Shown one piece after another: positions 8,180 to 16,978 of a stretch of 64,000 bases of DNA. Position numbers and translations under genes: made by a program. How positions within the stretch are numbered: the first letter of the stretch is position 1; the number at the start of each line of letters is the position of its first letter. Origin of the DNA: Gemmatimonadota bacterium (GTDB lineage Bacteria > Gemmatimonadota > Gemmatimonadetes > Gemmatimonadales > Gemmatimonadaceae); contig JADKAQ010000046.1 of the NCBI GenBank assembly GCA_016719105.1, forward strand, positions 310,001 through 374,000, written 5' to 3'. Below the pieces are notes generated by a model. That model was not told the origin of the DNA, searched no databases, and saw only the letters and a program-made list of their open reading frames with translations.

Positions 8180-11100
8180 ATGCGCCGCCTCCCTTCCTCG
8201 TCCGCCGCCGCCCCGATCGCCCATGCGCTCCCGACCGTGGCCTCACGCCCCGTGGCGCGGTCTCTCGCACGCTCGCTGATCTGGACAACCGCCGCGAGCT
8301 CCCTCGCGCTCACCGCGCCAGGCGCCCAACGCCCGGCTGCCGGCGACTCCTCCGCGCGCGCCACCTGGGACGTCACCCTCGCCCGCGGCACGACGCGTGA
8401 CATCGAGTTCACGACCAGCGAAGGAACATGGATGTCGGTCGACCTCTCACCCGATGGCACATGGGTGGTCTTCGATCTCCTCGGCCACGTGTACCGGATG
8501 CCGGCGAGCGGAGGCACCGCCCAAGCGTTGACACAGTCGAGCGGCGTCGCCCTCAACTTCCAACCGCGCATCTCGCCCGACGGCAAGTCGATCGCCTTCA
8601 TCACGGATCGGCGCGGGCAGTACAACCTGTGGCTGATGGATGCCGACGGCGCCAATCCGCGCCCGGTCTTCACCGATCTCAACGTCGCCGCCTTTCGAAC
8701 CGGCGTGGACGCCGGATGGACGCTTCATCGTCGTGCGGCGTGCGGCACGTGGAGCCTTCGGCGGCGGAGGCGCTGCGACCGGGAGCGGCCTCTGGATGTA
8801 CCACAAGGACGGAGGCACGGGCGTCGCGCTGGTGACGGCAGGCGCAGGCGGGGCCAACGCCACGCCATCGTGGCCCACGGTCTCGGGCGATGGGCGCTAC
8901 CTCTACTACCAGGTGGGGATGAACGCCGAGCCGCGCGAGATCCTCGGCGGGACGTTGCAGCTGCGACGCTTTGCCTTCGAAGGGGGCGACGTCATCGACA
9001 TCACCAACGGCGAGAGCGGGAGCGCCGCGGCGTCGCGATTCTCGTCAGGCGGCGCAGCCGCCCCCGAGATCTCCCCCGACGGACGCTGGCTCGCCTTCGC
9101 GCGCCAGATCCCCGATGGGACGCTCTCGTTCAAGGGACACCAGTTCGGCCCGCGCACCGCGCTCTGGCTCCGCGACCTCAAGACGGGGAGCGAGCGGCTG
9201 CTCATGGACCCCATCGAGCCGCTGACCGCCGTCGCAGGCAAGACGCTCGGCATCCTTCCGCGCTACGTCTGGTCGCGCGACGGCAAGTCGATCGTGCTCA
9301 TGCAAGGCGGGAAGATCCGGCGAGTGGATGTGGGGACGGGGATCGTCGCCACGATTCCCTTCACCGCGCCGGTCAAGCGCACGATCTCGCAGATGGCGCG
9401 GCGCGAGTTCCGCATCAGCGACGAAGCGCTCGCGCCGCGCTACTTCCGCTGGCCCTCGACCAGCGCCGACGGGCGGCGTATCGCCTTCCAGGCGGTGGGG
9501 CGCGTCTACGTGCAGGATGGCGCGACGGGCACGCCCCGCCGCGTCACCTCGGCCAGCTTTTCGCCATTGGAGTTTGCCCCACGTGGAGCCCCGACGGCCG
9601 GTCGCTCGCCTTCGTCACCTGGGACGACACGGGACGTGGGCATGTGTGGAAGGTTGGGGCCGACGGCGGCGCGCCGCAGCGCCTCACACGCGACCCCGGC
9701 GACTACACCGAGCCCGCGTGGAGCGCCGACGGTCGCCACGTGATCGTGGCGCGAGGAGAGGGGGCCACCGCGCGCGGACGCACGATGACGCATAACGCGT
9801 GGTTCGACGTCGTACGCCTGGACGCCAGCGCGGCGCAGGGCGACACCGGGGTCACGATCGGGATGATCGAACGCCCCACCGGTGTCTCGGTGGGCGGCGA
9901 AGCACGCCGTCAGCTGCCACGCCCCTCGGTCGGCCCGGAGGGACGAGTCTTTTGGCCCGAACAGCGCGTCGCCAGCGCCGGACGCCCCGGCGGCACCGCG
10001 CTGGTCTCGATCACGCTCGACGGCAAGGACCGTCGCGAGCACCTCACCTTCCCCGCCGCCGACGAGATGGTCCCGTCGCCCGACGGCGAGTGGATCGCCT
10101 TCCAGGAGGGCGACAACGTCTACGTCGCTCCCATGGCCTACGGCGGCGTCGGCGCCGACGCCCAGCGCATCGAGAAGCGTCGAGGGCAGTTCCCGGTTAC
10201 CGCGCTCACGCGCGACGGCGGGCTCTATCCGCGCTGGCGCGACCGCCTGACGCTCGAGTTCTCCAGCGGCCCGCACTTCTACGTCCACCACCTCGACACC
10301 AAGCGCACCGACACGCTCACCCTGCGGCTGACGGTGCCGCGCGCGGTGCCTTCCGGCAGCGTCGCCCTCACCAACGCCCGCCTCGTCACGCTCAACAAGC
10401 GGCAGGTGATTGAACGTGGGACAATCGTCGCGCGCAACGGGCGCATCACCTGCGTGGGCGCGTGCAGCACCGCAGGAGTGGACCGCGTCATCAACGCCAG
10501 CGGCAAGACGATCATCCCGGGTCTCGTCGACATGCACTCGCACCACTATCGCGAGTGGCGTGGCATGCGCCCCAAGCACGACTTCGAGCAGGCGATTTAT
10601 CTCGCGTACGGGGTGACGACGACGCTCGACGTCTCGATGCACTCGCAGAACATGTTCCCCACCGCAGAGCTGATCGAGGCCGGGGAGATGATCGGTCCGC
10701 GCGGCTTCAGCACCGGCGACAACATCACCGCCGGCGACGCCACGCGCGCCAACGAGATGAACAACGCCCGCGACGCCTTGGCCGCCGTTCGCAAGATGGC
10801 CGACTGGGGGGCCGTCTCCATCAAGCAGTACGCGCAGCCGCGCCGCGACCAGCGGCAGTGGATGGCCGAGGCGGCGCGCACGGTGGGGATGAACCTCACG
10901 TCGGAGGGCGGCTTCTTCTACGAGGACCTGGGCTTCATCATGGACGGGCAGACCGCCTGGGAGCACGCTTTCGAGGAGGTGCCGATGTACAGCGACGGCG
11001 CCAAGTTCCTCGGGAAGGCGGGGGCGACCTACTCGCCCACGCTCGTCGTCTCCGGCGCCGGCCCGTCCAACATCGACTACTGGTTCCAGGAGTCGAACGT

Positions 11101-11626
11101 CTGGCAGGACGCCAAGCAACGCCGCTGGTTCCCATGGCGCGCCCTGGTCCCGCACACGCGCGTGCGCATGACGCGCCCGGTGACCGACTACTCCTATCCG
11201 CTGGTGGCGCAGGCGATGGCCGACATCATCGCCGAAGGGGGATGGGGGGCGTTAGGCTCGCACGGCGAGCACCACGGGCTCGCCCCGCACTGGGAGCTGT
11301 GGATGGGGGCGTCGGCGTTAGGCAACCACGGCGCGCTCGAAGTCGCTTCGCTGCACGGCGCCCGCTTCCTCGGCGCCGACAAGGACCTCGGCTCCCTCGA
11401 GGTCGGGAAGCTCGCCGACCTCATCGTCCTCAACGCCAACCCGCTGCAGAACATTCGCGCCACGGCCGACGCGTGGTACGTGATGAAGGGAGGCGTGTTG
11501 TACGACGCGATGTCGCTGGACCAGGTGTGGCCCAAGCAGGTGCCGTTCGGGCCGAACTACTGGGGCAACGCCGAGGTGCTGCAGCAGAATTCAAAGGGGA
11601 CGGATACGTTCGACAAGAAGCGATAG
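8180..11626 (+). CDS. TolB-like propeller plus amidohydrolase, carries two compensating frameshifts
   Basis: A roughly 1150-residue exported protein: signal sequence, a TolB/WD40-type propeller (repeated SPDG motifs, e.g. LSPDGTWVVFDLLG, ISPDGKSIAFI), then an amidohydrolase barrel with metal ligands H786 and H788 (VDMHSHHYR) and tail KLADLIVLNANP. Between 8698 and 9577 the nominal frame gives Arg-rich nonsense, while the frame one base later reads PAWTPDGRFIVV through RVTSASFSPLEFAP. Removing one A from the pair at 8698-8699 and adding one C to the run at 9577-9580 restores an unbroken propeller (FRPAWTPDG; APTWSPDG). There is no stop inside, so the frame survives but about 290 residues are scrambled. 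It is a paralogue of the gene at 27806-31123. Sequencing error is more likely than a real mutant. Confidence 0.85.
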   Translation: MRRLPSSSAAAPIAHALPTVASRPVARSLARSLIWTTAASSLALTAPGAQRPAAGDSSARATWDVTLARGTTRDIEFTTSEGTWMSVDLSPDGTWVVFDLLGHVYRMPASGGTAQALTQSSGVALNFQPRISPDGKSIAFITDRRGQYNLWLMDADGANPRPVFTDLNVAAFRTGVDAGWTLHRRAACGTWSLRRRRRCDRERPLDVPQGRRHGRRAGDGRRRRGQRHAIVAHGLGRWALPLLPGGDERRAARDPRRDVAAATLCLRRGRRHRHHQRRERERRGVAILVRRRSRPRDLPRRTLARLRAPDPRWDALVQGTPVRPAHRALAPRPQDGERAAAHGPHRAADRRRRQDARHPSALRLVARRQVDRAHARREDPASGCGDGDRRHDSLHRAGQAHDLADGAARVPHQRRSARAALLPLALDQRRRAAYRLPGGGARLRAGWRDGHAPPRHLGQLFAIGVCPTWSPDGRSLAFVTWDDTGRGHVWKVGADGGAPQRLTRDPGDYTEPAWSADGRHVIVARGEGATARGRTMTHNAWFDVVRLDASAAQGDTGVTIGMIERPTGVSVGGEARRQLPRPSVGPEGRVFWPEQRVASAGRPGGTALVSITLDGKDRREHLTFPAADEMVPSPDGEWIAFQEGDNVYVAPMAYGGVGADAQRIEKRRGQFPVTALTRDGGLYPRWRDRLTLEFSSGPHFYVHHLDTKRTDTLTLRLTVPRAVPSGSVALTNARLVTLNKRQVIERGTIVARNGRITCVGACSTAGVDRVINASGKTIIPGLVDMHSHHYREWRGMRPKHDFEQAIYLAYGVTTTLDVSMHSQNMFPTAELIEAGEMIGPRGFSTGDNITAGDATRANEMNNARDALAAVRKMADWGAVSIKQYAQPRRDQRQWMAEAARTVGMNLTSEGGFFYEDLGFIMDGQTAWEHAFEEVPMYSDGAKFLGKAGATYSPTLVVSGAGPSNIDYWFQESNVWQDAKQRRWFPWRALVPHTRVRMTRPVTDYSYPLVAQAMADIIAEGGWGALGSHGEHHGLAPHWELWMGASALGNHGALEVASLHGARFLGADKDLGSLEVGKLADLIVLNANPLQNIRATADAWYVMKGGVLYDAMSLDQVWPKQVPFGPNYWGNAEVLQQNSKGTDTFDKKR
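11594..11626 (+). repeat. 33-bp direct repeat, copy A (coding end of TolB-amidohydrolase)
   Basis: These 33 bases encode the last ten residues and stop (KGTDTFDKKR) of the amidohydrolase gene. Copy B at 14127-14159 matches 29 of 33 bases in the same orientation. The two copies flank a segment that holds only the S9 peptidase gene. Confidence 0.75.
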
Positions 11627-11722
11627 GGCAGCTGGAACGCCATCCTGCGCCTTTCCCGTCGACCGGGGATGGCGTAGGTTCGCCGCGCTGGCCAGCGCTC
11701 CGTCCTCAACGATTTCGGCCTC

Positions 11723-14059
11723 ATGAAAGGCACCCTCACGATCGTCGCCGTCGCGATCGTCTCTCTCTCCGGTAACTCGCAGGCACAAGTCGACTACCAT
11801 CGCGCCGACCTCATTCGAACGGCTCCACCCCGGATGTTGGGGATCCCGGACGACTGGGGGAGCGGCATCGGGGTCGCGGTCGGTCTGGCACACCCCAACT
11901 GGCTCGCCGACAGCGCGCGCTTCTGGTATAGCGTGAAGACGGCGCGCGGTCGCGAGTTCGTGCTGGTCGACCCGCGCGGCGCGCGCCCCACCCGACGCCT
12001 CGCCTTCGAGAATGCGTCGCTGGCTGCCGCCCTCTCGGTTGCGGCTGACACGGCGTTCGACCCCCGTACACTTCCCTTCCGCTCGTTTGTCTACCTCCCC
12101 GGCGAGCGCGCGCTTTCGGTGCGCATCGGCACGCAGCGCTTCGAATGCAACGTCACCGCATACACCTGCACGGCCCGTGATACCGCCACGGCACTTCACC
12201 CTGCGCCGTGGGCCGTACGCTCGCCCGACCAGCGGTGGGAGGCGTTCGTCAGGAAGGGGAATCTCTGGATCCGCCGCGCCGACCCGGCCGCGAGGGACTC
12301 CATACAGCTGACGACCGACGCCGAGGCGGACTATGGCTACGGCCTCCGCGTGTCGAGCACCCCGATGCCGGACCCCGACAAGCGCCGCCCGGATCTCTGG
12401 TGGTCGCCCGACTCGCGGAAGATCGCCATCCTGCGCATCGATGAACGCGCGGTCCCGAAGCGCACCGTCTATTCCTCCACCGGGATCGCCCCCAGGGCCT
12501 TCCAGTATCCCGCGGCGTATCCGCAGGACTCGGTGACCCCGATGTACGACACGTACGTCATCGACGTCGAACGGCGGACGCAGCGCAAGATCGAACGTCC
12601 AAGGCAGCAACTCGACGTCTTCGGACTCAGCGGCCCCGATCAGGTGCAATGGACGGCCGCGAGCGATCGACTCTACCTGATGGAGGGCGAGCGCGCCAAC
12701 AAGGGCGCACGCATCGTGACGGCCGACGCGATCACCGGCCAGGCGCGCGTGGTGCTGGCGGACTCCAGCGCGACCTTCATCGAGGGGGCGAACGGCGTCG
12801 CCACCGGCAACTGGCGCGTGATCGGCAACGAGCTACTCTGGTGGTCCGAGCGCGATGGCTGGGGACACTTCTATCGCTACGGCACCGACGGCACGCTCCT
12901 GCAGCAGGTGACGCGCGGCCCGTGGCTCGCCGATCGGCTCAGGTACGTCGACCGCGCGGCCAGGCAGATCTACTTCTCGGCACGCGGACGCGACCCCGCC
13001 AATCCCTATTACGCCCACCTCTTGCGGGTGAACTTCGATGGGTCGGGCCTCACCGACCTCACACCCGAGACTGGGAATCACGATGTCTCGGTGATTCCGG
13101 CGGGCGGGGCCTTCGTCGACGTCCACTCGCGCCTCGACCTCCCCGGGACCACGGTGCTGCGCTCGACCCTCGACGGTCGAGTGCTGCTCGAGCTCGAGCG
13201 GGCCGACCCTTCGGAGCTTCTGGCCGCGGGGTGGACGCCACCGACGCCGTTCACGGTCAAGGCGCGCGATGGCGTGACCGATCTCTATGGTCTGCTCTAC
13301 CTCCCCAGCACCGTCGACACCGCGAAGCACTATCCGGTCATCGACTACATCTATCCCGGGCCGCAGCTCGGCACGATCCGCACCTGGGGGTATCCAACCA
13401 CCGGCGAACGACGGGCGCTTGCCGAGCTTGGCTTCGCCGTCATCGAACTCAACGCGTTAGGCACCCCGGGTCGCTCGAAGGCGTTCCACGATGCGTACTA
13501 CGGCGACCTGGGTGACGGCGGAATCCCCGACCACATCGCCGCCATCAAGCAGCTGGCGGCCCGCTACCGGTTTCTCGATCTCGACCGGGTCGGCATCTAT
13601 GGCTATTCCGGGGGAGGCTTCGCTTCCACCGGTGCCATCCTCCGCTACCCCGACTTCTTCAAGGTCGCCGTATCGGGGGCGGGCAATCATGATAGCCGGT
13701 CGTACAAGTTTGATTGGGGAGAGAAGTACCAGGGGCGCTTCAAGGCCGACACCGTGCGGGGCACCGACAACTTCGAGAGTCAGGCCAACTATCGCCTGGC
13801 CGGCAACCTCAAGGGACGCCTCCTCCTCTTTCACGGGGACATGGACACCAACGTCCATCCGTCCATGTCGCTGCGTCTCGTTGATGCGCTGATGAAGGCG
13901 GGGAAGGACTTCGACATGTACATCGTCCCCGACGCTGGGCACGAGTTGACCCCCTACATGATCAAGCGCGGATGGGACTACTTCGTGCGTTGGTTGCTGG
14001 GCGCCGAGCCTCCACGCAACTACAAGATGATGGAGTGCAGTGAGCCCTACGCCTGCTGA
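11723..14059 (+). CDS. Exported S9 family peptidase (DPP4-type)
   Basis: A 778-residue secreted serine peptidase. Signal peptide residues 1-22 (cleavage after NSQAQ), then an eight-bladed DPP4 N-terminal propeller with landmarks WSPDSRKIAILRIDE and LWWSERDGWGHFYRY, and a C-terminal alpha/beta-hydrolase domain starting near VTDLYGLLYLP. The catalytic triad is visible: S629 in GYSGGG, D708 in HGDMDTNV, H740 in DAGHEL. The glutamate motif that binds the free N-terminus in true DPP4 could not be assigned, so exact dipeptidyl specificity is open. It is a paralogue of the gene at 16979-19327. Ends EPYAC with a C-terminal Cys pair (MECSEPYAC). It follows the TolB-amidohydrolase by 96 bases and may be co-transcribed. 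Confidence 0.9.
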   Translation: MKGTLTIVAVAIVSLSGNSQAQVDYHRADLIRTAPPRMLGIPDDWGSGIGVAVGLAHPNWLADSARFWYSVKTARGREFVLVDPRGARPTRRLAFENASLAAALSVAADTAFDPRTLPFRSFVYLPGERALSVRIGTQRFECNVTAYTCTARDTATALHPAPWAVRSPDQRWEAFVRKGNLWIRRADPAARDSIQLTTDAEADYGYGLRVSSTPMPDPDKRRPDLWWSPDSRKIAILRIDERAVPKRTVYSSTGIAPRAFQYPAAYPQDSVTPMYDTYVIDVERRTQRKIERPRQQLDVFGLSGPDQVQWTAASDRLYLMEGERANKGARIVTADAITGQARVVLADSSATFIEGANGVATGNWRVIGNELLWWSERDGWGHFYRYGTDGTLLQQVTRGPWLADRLRYVDRAARQIYFSARGRDPANPYYAHLLRVNFDGSGLTDLTPETGNHDVSVIPAGGAFVDVHSRLDLPGTTVLRSTLDGRVLLELERADPSELLAAGWTPPTPFTVKARDGVTDLYGLLYLPSTVDTAKHYPVIDYIYPGPQLGTIRTWGYPTTGERRALAELGFAVIELNALGTPGRSKAFHDAYYGDLGDGGIPDHIAAIKQLAARYRFLDLDRVGIYGYSGGGFASTGAILRYPDFFKVAVSGAGNHDSRSYKFDWGEKYQGRFKADTVRGTDNFESQANYRLAGNLKGRLLLFHGDMDTNVHPSMSLRLVDALMKAGKDFDMYIVPDAGHELTPYMIKRGWDYFVRWLLGAEPPRNYKMMECSEPYAC

Positions 14060-14126
14060 AGCCTGAGCATGAATGGCTCCCCGGCAGGCCAGTCACGCCA
14101 CCCCCGACGCATAGCAGCCACATCCG

Positions 14127-14159
14127 AAGGGGACGGATAGGTTCGACAAGGAACCATAG
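14127..14159 (+). repeat. 33-bp direct repeat, copy B (orphan gene tail)
   Basis: An intergenic copy, 29 of 33 bases identical to the 3' end of the amidohydrolase gene at 11594-11626. It still reads as a tail and stop in one frame (KGTDRFDKEP then TAG) but has no gene in front of it. It lies between two convergent genes, four bases before the FG-GAP gene's stop. Confidence 0.75.
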
Positions 14160-14162
14160 CGC

Positions 14163-15422
14163 CTAACGCCCCTTCGCGGCGGCCAGCTCGGCGAGGTACA
14201 CCACATTCGGCCCCTCCGAGCGGGCCGCCGCGATATCGGGGAGCCCGTCGCCGTTCACGTCCCCGATCGCGAAGCCATACACCGTCCCGCGATCGTCGCC
14301 AAACGGGACACTGATGAAGTGGCGCCCGGTGCCGTCGTTGAACAGCGCCACCGACGGCGCCTTGCTGTTCCCCACCACGATGTCGACCAACCCATCGCGA
14401 TTGAGGTCGGCCACGGCGAGGGCATACGGGACGCGCGTGCGCACATCGAGCGGCACCCCCGCGGTGTATCCGCCCTCCCGCATCCCGAAGTACGCCGCCG
14501 CACCGCGCGCCTCGTCGATGACCACGATGTCCTGCCGCTGGTCGCCGTCGAGGTCGGCGACGGCCGCGATGCGCACGTTTGCATCTGACGGACCGAAGGG
14601 CATGGCCGAGAAGGTCGGCGAGCCCGTCCCGCCCGTATTGCGATACACGAAGCTCTGGCCGCCGTCGCGATTCGGCACCACGAGGTCGATATCGCCGTCG
14701 CCATCGACGTCGGCCGGAGTAATCGTCGTCGCCGACTCGCGAGAAAAGGCGATGCAGTCGCCGTCGAAACGCCCGCCACCGCGATTGAGGCAGACGTAGT
14801 TGGCCCCGCGTCCGCCGGCGCGGTTGGCGACGACGATGTCGGGACGCCCGTCGCCGTTGAGATCGGCGACGCTGGCGTTGCGCGTGGGCCACTCGGCGTT
14901 GCCGAACGTCCCCGCCGCGCTGAAGTGCCCCGCCCCATCATTCAGATAGATGCGCTTGGGATCGGGGCGGTCGTTGCTGATCACCACGTCGAGATCGCGA
15001 TCGCCGTCCAGGTCGACCAGCAGTCCGGAGTATGATCGATCGGACGCCTCACCCAGGTCGTAGCCGGCGGCGAAACCGCCACGCCCGTCGCCGAGCATCA
15101 CGCGATCGACGAGCGGCCAGTGCCGCCCCTTGGCGAGCACGATGTCGGGCCGTCCATCGCCGTTCACGTCGCCGATGCTGGCGTTGGCCGACGTCTCCGA
15201 CGACTGCTCGAGCATCACCACGCGACGGTACTGCATCACCCGTGGCGCCGCAGGCACGGCGACGTCCGGCGTGGCTCCGCCCCGCGTTCCGGCCGAACGG
15301 GCGCCTCCCGACGTGCAAGCCGCCGCTGCGAGAAGCGCCAGACCACACGCCGCGGCTCCCGCCACCGCTCGCGACTGCCTAACCAGTGAGCGCCGCGGAA
15401 CGACCGACGTCATGCCTTCCAT
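14163..15422 (-). CDS. FG-GAP/VCBS repeat lipoprotein
   Basis: A 419-residue beta-propeller of FG-GAP/VCBS repeats. The leader ends in a lipobox LLAAAAC (Cys near residue 36), so it is probably lipid-anchored at the cell surface or periplasm. At least six repeats carry the calcium-binding DxDxDG pattern: DVNGDGRPDI, DLDGDRDLDV, DLNGDGRPDI, DVDGDGDIDL, DLDGDQRQDI, DLNRDGLVDI and DVNGDGLPDI. Such propellers mediate ligand or matrix binding; the ligand is unknown. I prefer the ATG at 15422 because GAGGAG lies eight bases upstream inside the end of the preceding gene; an ATG at 15413 would give a 4-base ATGA overlap instead. Either way translation appears coupled to the nitroreductase gene. Confidence 0.87.
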   Translation of the reverse strand: MEGMTSVVPRRSLVRQSRAVAGAAACGLALLAAAACTSGGARSAGTRGGATPDVAVPAAPRVMQYRRVVMLEQSSETSANASIGDVNGDGRPDIVLAKGRHWPLVDRVMLGDGRGGFAAGYDLGEASDRSYSGLLVDLDGDRDLDVVISNDRPDPKRIYLNDGAGHFSAAGTFGNAEWPTRNASVADLNGDGRPDIVVANRAGGRGANYVCLNRGGGRFDGDCIAFSRESATTITPADVDGDGDIDLVVPNRDGGQSFVYRNTGGTGSPTFSAMPFGPSDANVRIAAVADLDGDQRQDIVVIDEARGAAAYFGMREGGYTAGVPLDVRTRVPYALAVADLNRDGLVDIVVGNSKAPSVALFNDGTGRHFISVPFGDDRGTVYGFAIGDVNGDGLPDIAAARSEGPNVVYLAELAAAKGR

Positions 15423-16105
15423 ACCGAGATCTCCTCCACGCCCTTGCGGCGAATGTCCGGCACCCGCGCATCCGCCGCCGGATACCCCACCGGCATCACC
15501 AGCATCGCCTTTTCATTGCTCGGCCGACCCAGCAGCTCACCCAGAAAGGCCATCGGGTTGGGCGTGTGCGTCAGCGTGACCAACCCCATCTGGTGCACCG
15601 CTGCGATGAAGAAGCCCGCCGCGATGCCGCACGACTCCTGCGTGTAGTAGAACGTGCGCTTGCTCCCGTCCGCGTTCACGCCGTGCGCCTGGCGGAAGAG
15701 CACCACCACCCACGGCGCATCGGTGAGATGCGGCTTGTGCTCGTCGGTGCCCAGCGGAGCGAGGGCGGTGAGCCACTCCTCGGGGGCCCGTCCGTGGTAG
15801 AACTCGCGCTCCTCCTCCTCGGCCGCACGCCGGATCTCGGCCTTTAGGGCTGGGTCGGCCACGGCAACGAAGGTCCACGGCTGCTGGTGCGCCCCGCTCG
15901 GCGCCGTCCCGGCGGTGCGGATGGCGTACTCGATCAGCTCGCGCGGGACTGCATCGGTGGAGAAGTGCCGCGTGGTGCGGCGGCGGTTCATCTCCTCGTA
16001 GAAAGCCCGGGCGCGCTCGCGCGACTCGTCGAGCGATCGCCGCTCGAACTGCAGCGGGACGAAGGGGTGCGCGGGGGGGATGGCAGGAGCCGCGGAATCT
16101 GACAT
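15410..16105 (-). CDS. Iodotyrosine deiodinase-like nitroreductase-family flavoprotein
   Basis: A 231-residue FMN enzyme of the nitroreductase superfamily, closest by eye to iodotyrosine deiodinase (IYD) rather than to quinone or nitro reductases. FMN-binding landmarks are RRRTTRHFS (residues 41-49), PSGAHQQPWTF and MPVGYPAADARVPDIRRK. The substrate-lid residues known from mammalian IYD (Glu, Tyr four later, Lys twenty-one later) are present with exactly that spacing as E99, Y103 and K124. No signal peptide or membrane anchor, as in other bacterial homologues. I chose the Met at 16105 because the homologous region begins just after it; an upstream in-frame Met gives a Pro/Arg leader. Its end overlaps the FG-GAP gene start. 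Likely reaction: NADPH- or reductant-linked dehalogenation of halotyrosines; activity is inferred. Confidence 0.82.
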   Translation of the reverse strand: MSDSAAPAIPPAHPFVPLQFERRSLDESRERARAFYEEMNRRRTTRHFSTDAVPRELIEYAIRTAGTAPSGAHQQPWTFVAVADPALKAEIRRAAEEEEREFYHGRAPEEWLTALAPLGTDEHKPHLTDAPWVVVLFRQAHGVNADGSKRTFYYTQESCGIAAGFFIAAVHQMGLVTLTHTPNPMAFLGELLGRPSNEKAMLVMPVGYPAADARVPDIRRKGVEEISVWKA

Positions 16106-16146
16106 GGTGATCGGCGATCGAGGGCGGGGGGCGACGGGGAACAACA

Positions 16147-16178
16147 GGGGCCCGGCCGCACGATCCCGGCCGGGCCCC
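16147..16178 (-). terminator. Rho-independent-type hairpin after peroxiredoxin
   Basis: A perfect 12-bp stem (GGGGCCCGGCCG / CGGCCGGGCCCC) with an 8-base loop lies 23 bases beyond the stop of the peroxiredoxin gene on the minus strand, followed in that direction by a relatively T-rich CTGTTGTTCC. Position and strength support a terminator separating it from the deiodinase-like gene. Confidence 0.65.
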
Positions 16179-16200
16179 ACCCACCAAACAACAGCGCCGA

Positions 16201-16779
16201 CTACTTCGCCGCCACCTTGTCGATGGCCTGCGCCAGCTCGGTGTAGGCCTCGGCCGAGCTTTGGCGGAACGGCGTCGCCTTGTACGCCACCTTGCCGTCG
16301 GGGCCGACCACGAAGAGGAGCCGCTTGGAGAAGCCCATGCGCAGCGGGGTCAGCGCCCCGTAGGCCTTCCCGATCTTGCCATCATGGTCGCTCACGAAGG
16401 CGAACGGGAAGCCGGCCTCCTTGGCCCACGCGGTGAGGTCGGCGTCGGAGTCGGTGCTCACCCCCAGCAGCGCGACGTTCTTCCCGCCGTTGAACAGGTC
16501 GGGATACTGGTCGCGGTAGGCGGTCATCTGCGTGGTGCAGCCGGGGGTGCGCGCCTTGGGAAAGAAGGCAATCACGACCGTCTTCCCCTTCATGGCCGAC
16601 AGCGTCATCGGCGCCGCGGCAGCGCCATCCTTGGTGACCGGACGGACGGTGAAGTCCGGGGCCACAGCGCCGACGGCGGGACCATCCCCGTCCTGGGCGT
16701 GCAGGGCGGCGGGGGCGCCGAGGCCTAACGCGACGCTGGCAATCGCCGTCGCGGTGCGTACGAGAGTGCGGTGCTTCAT
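16201..16779 (-). CDS. Exported 1-Cys peroxiredoxin (BCP/AhpC-TSA type)
   Basis: A 192-residue thiol peroxidase with an N-terminal signal peptide (cleavage after ALHAQ), so it works in the periplasm, unlike cytoplasmic Bcp. The peroxidatic Cys is C81 in the PxxxTxxC motif FFPKARTPGCTTQ. The usual Bcp resolving Cys five residues later is absent (CTTQMTAY), and there is no other Cys in the mature protein, so it should act by a 1-Cys mechanism with an external thiol. The thioredoxin fold continues through LLGVSTDSDADLTAWAKE and LFVVGPDGKVAYK. Single gene with its own downstream hairpin; divergent from the S9 peptidase gene. It probably detoxifies peroxides at the envelope. Confidence 0.88.
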   Translation of the reverse strand: MKHRTLVRTATAIASVALGLGAPAALHAQDGDGPAVGAVAPDFTVRPVTKDGAAAAPMTLSAMKGKTVVIAFFPKARTPGCTTQMTAYRDQYPDLFNGGKNVALLGVSTDSDADLTAWAKEAGFPFAFVSDHDGKIGKAYGALTPLRMGFSKRLLFVVGPDGKVAYKATPFRQSSAEAYTELAQAIDKVAAK

Positions 16780-16978
16780 GGGTGGGTTCCTCGGGGTCTT
16801 CTGGGCGCCGCCAGCGGTGGGCGGGGCCTGCCGGGGGTGAACGCATCCAACCCGCCAACGGTTCGCCCCTCCTCGGGCGCTCCCCGTCCGAGCGCGTGTG
16901 GCGGGGGGTCGGCACCGGCCTGTAGCTTCTCCCGGCGTCCGTGCACCACCCTCGACCGATTCTCGCGCCTTTCCGACC

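Noticed and set aside
9506..11155. Long open frame on the minus strand opposite the TolB-amidohydrolase gene (about 550 codons)
   Set aside because: Its sequence is a mirror of the real gene's codon bias: Arg/Gly/Val/Asp-rich, no domain, no ribosome-binding site. Such antisense frames are common in DNA this rich in G+C.
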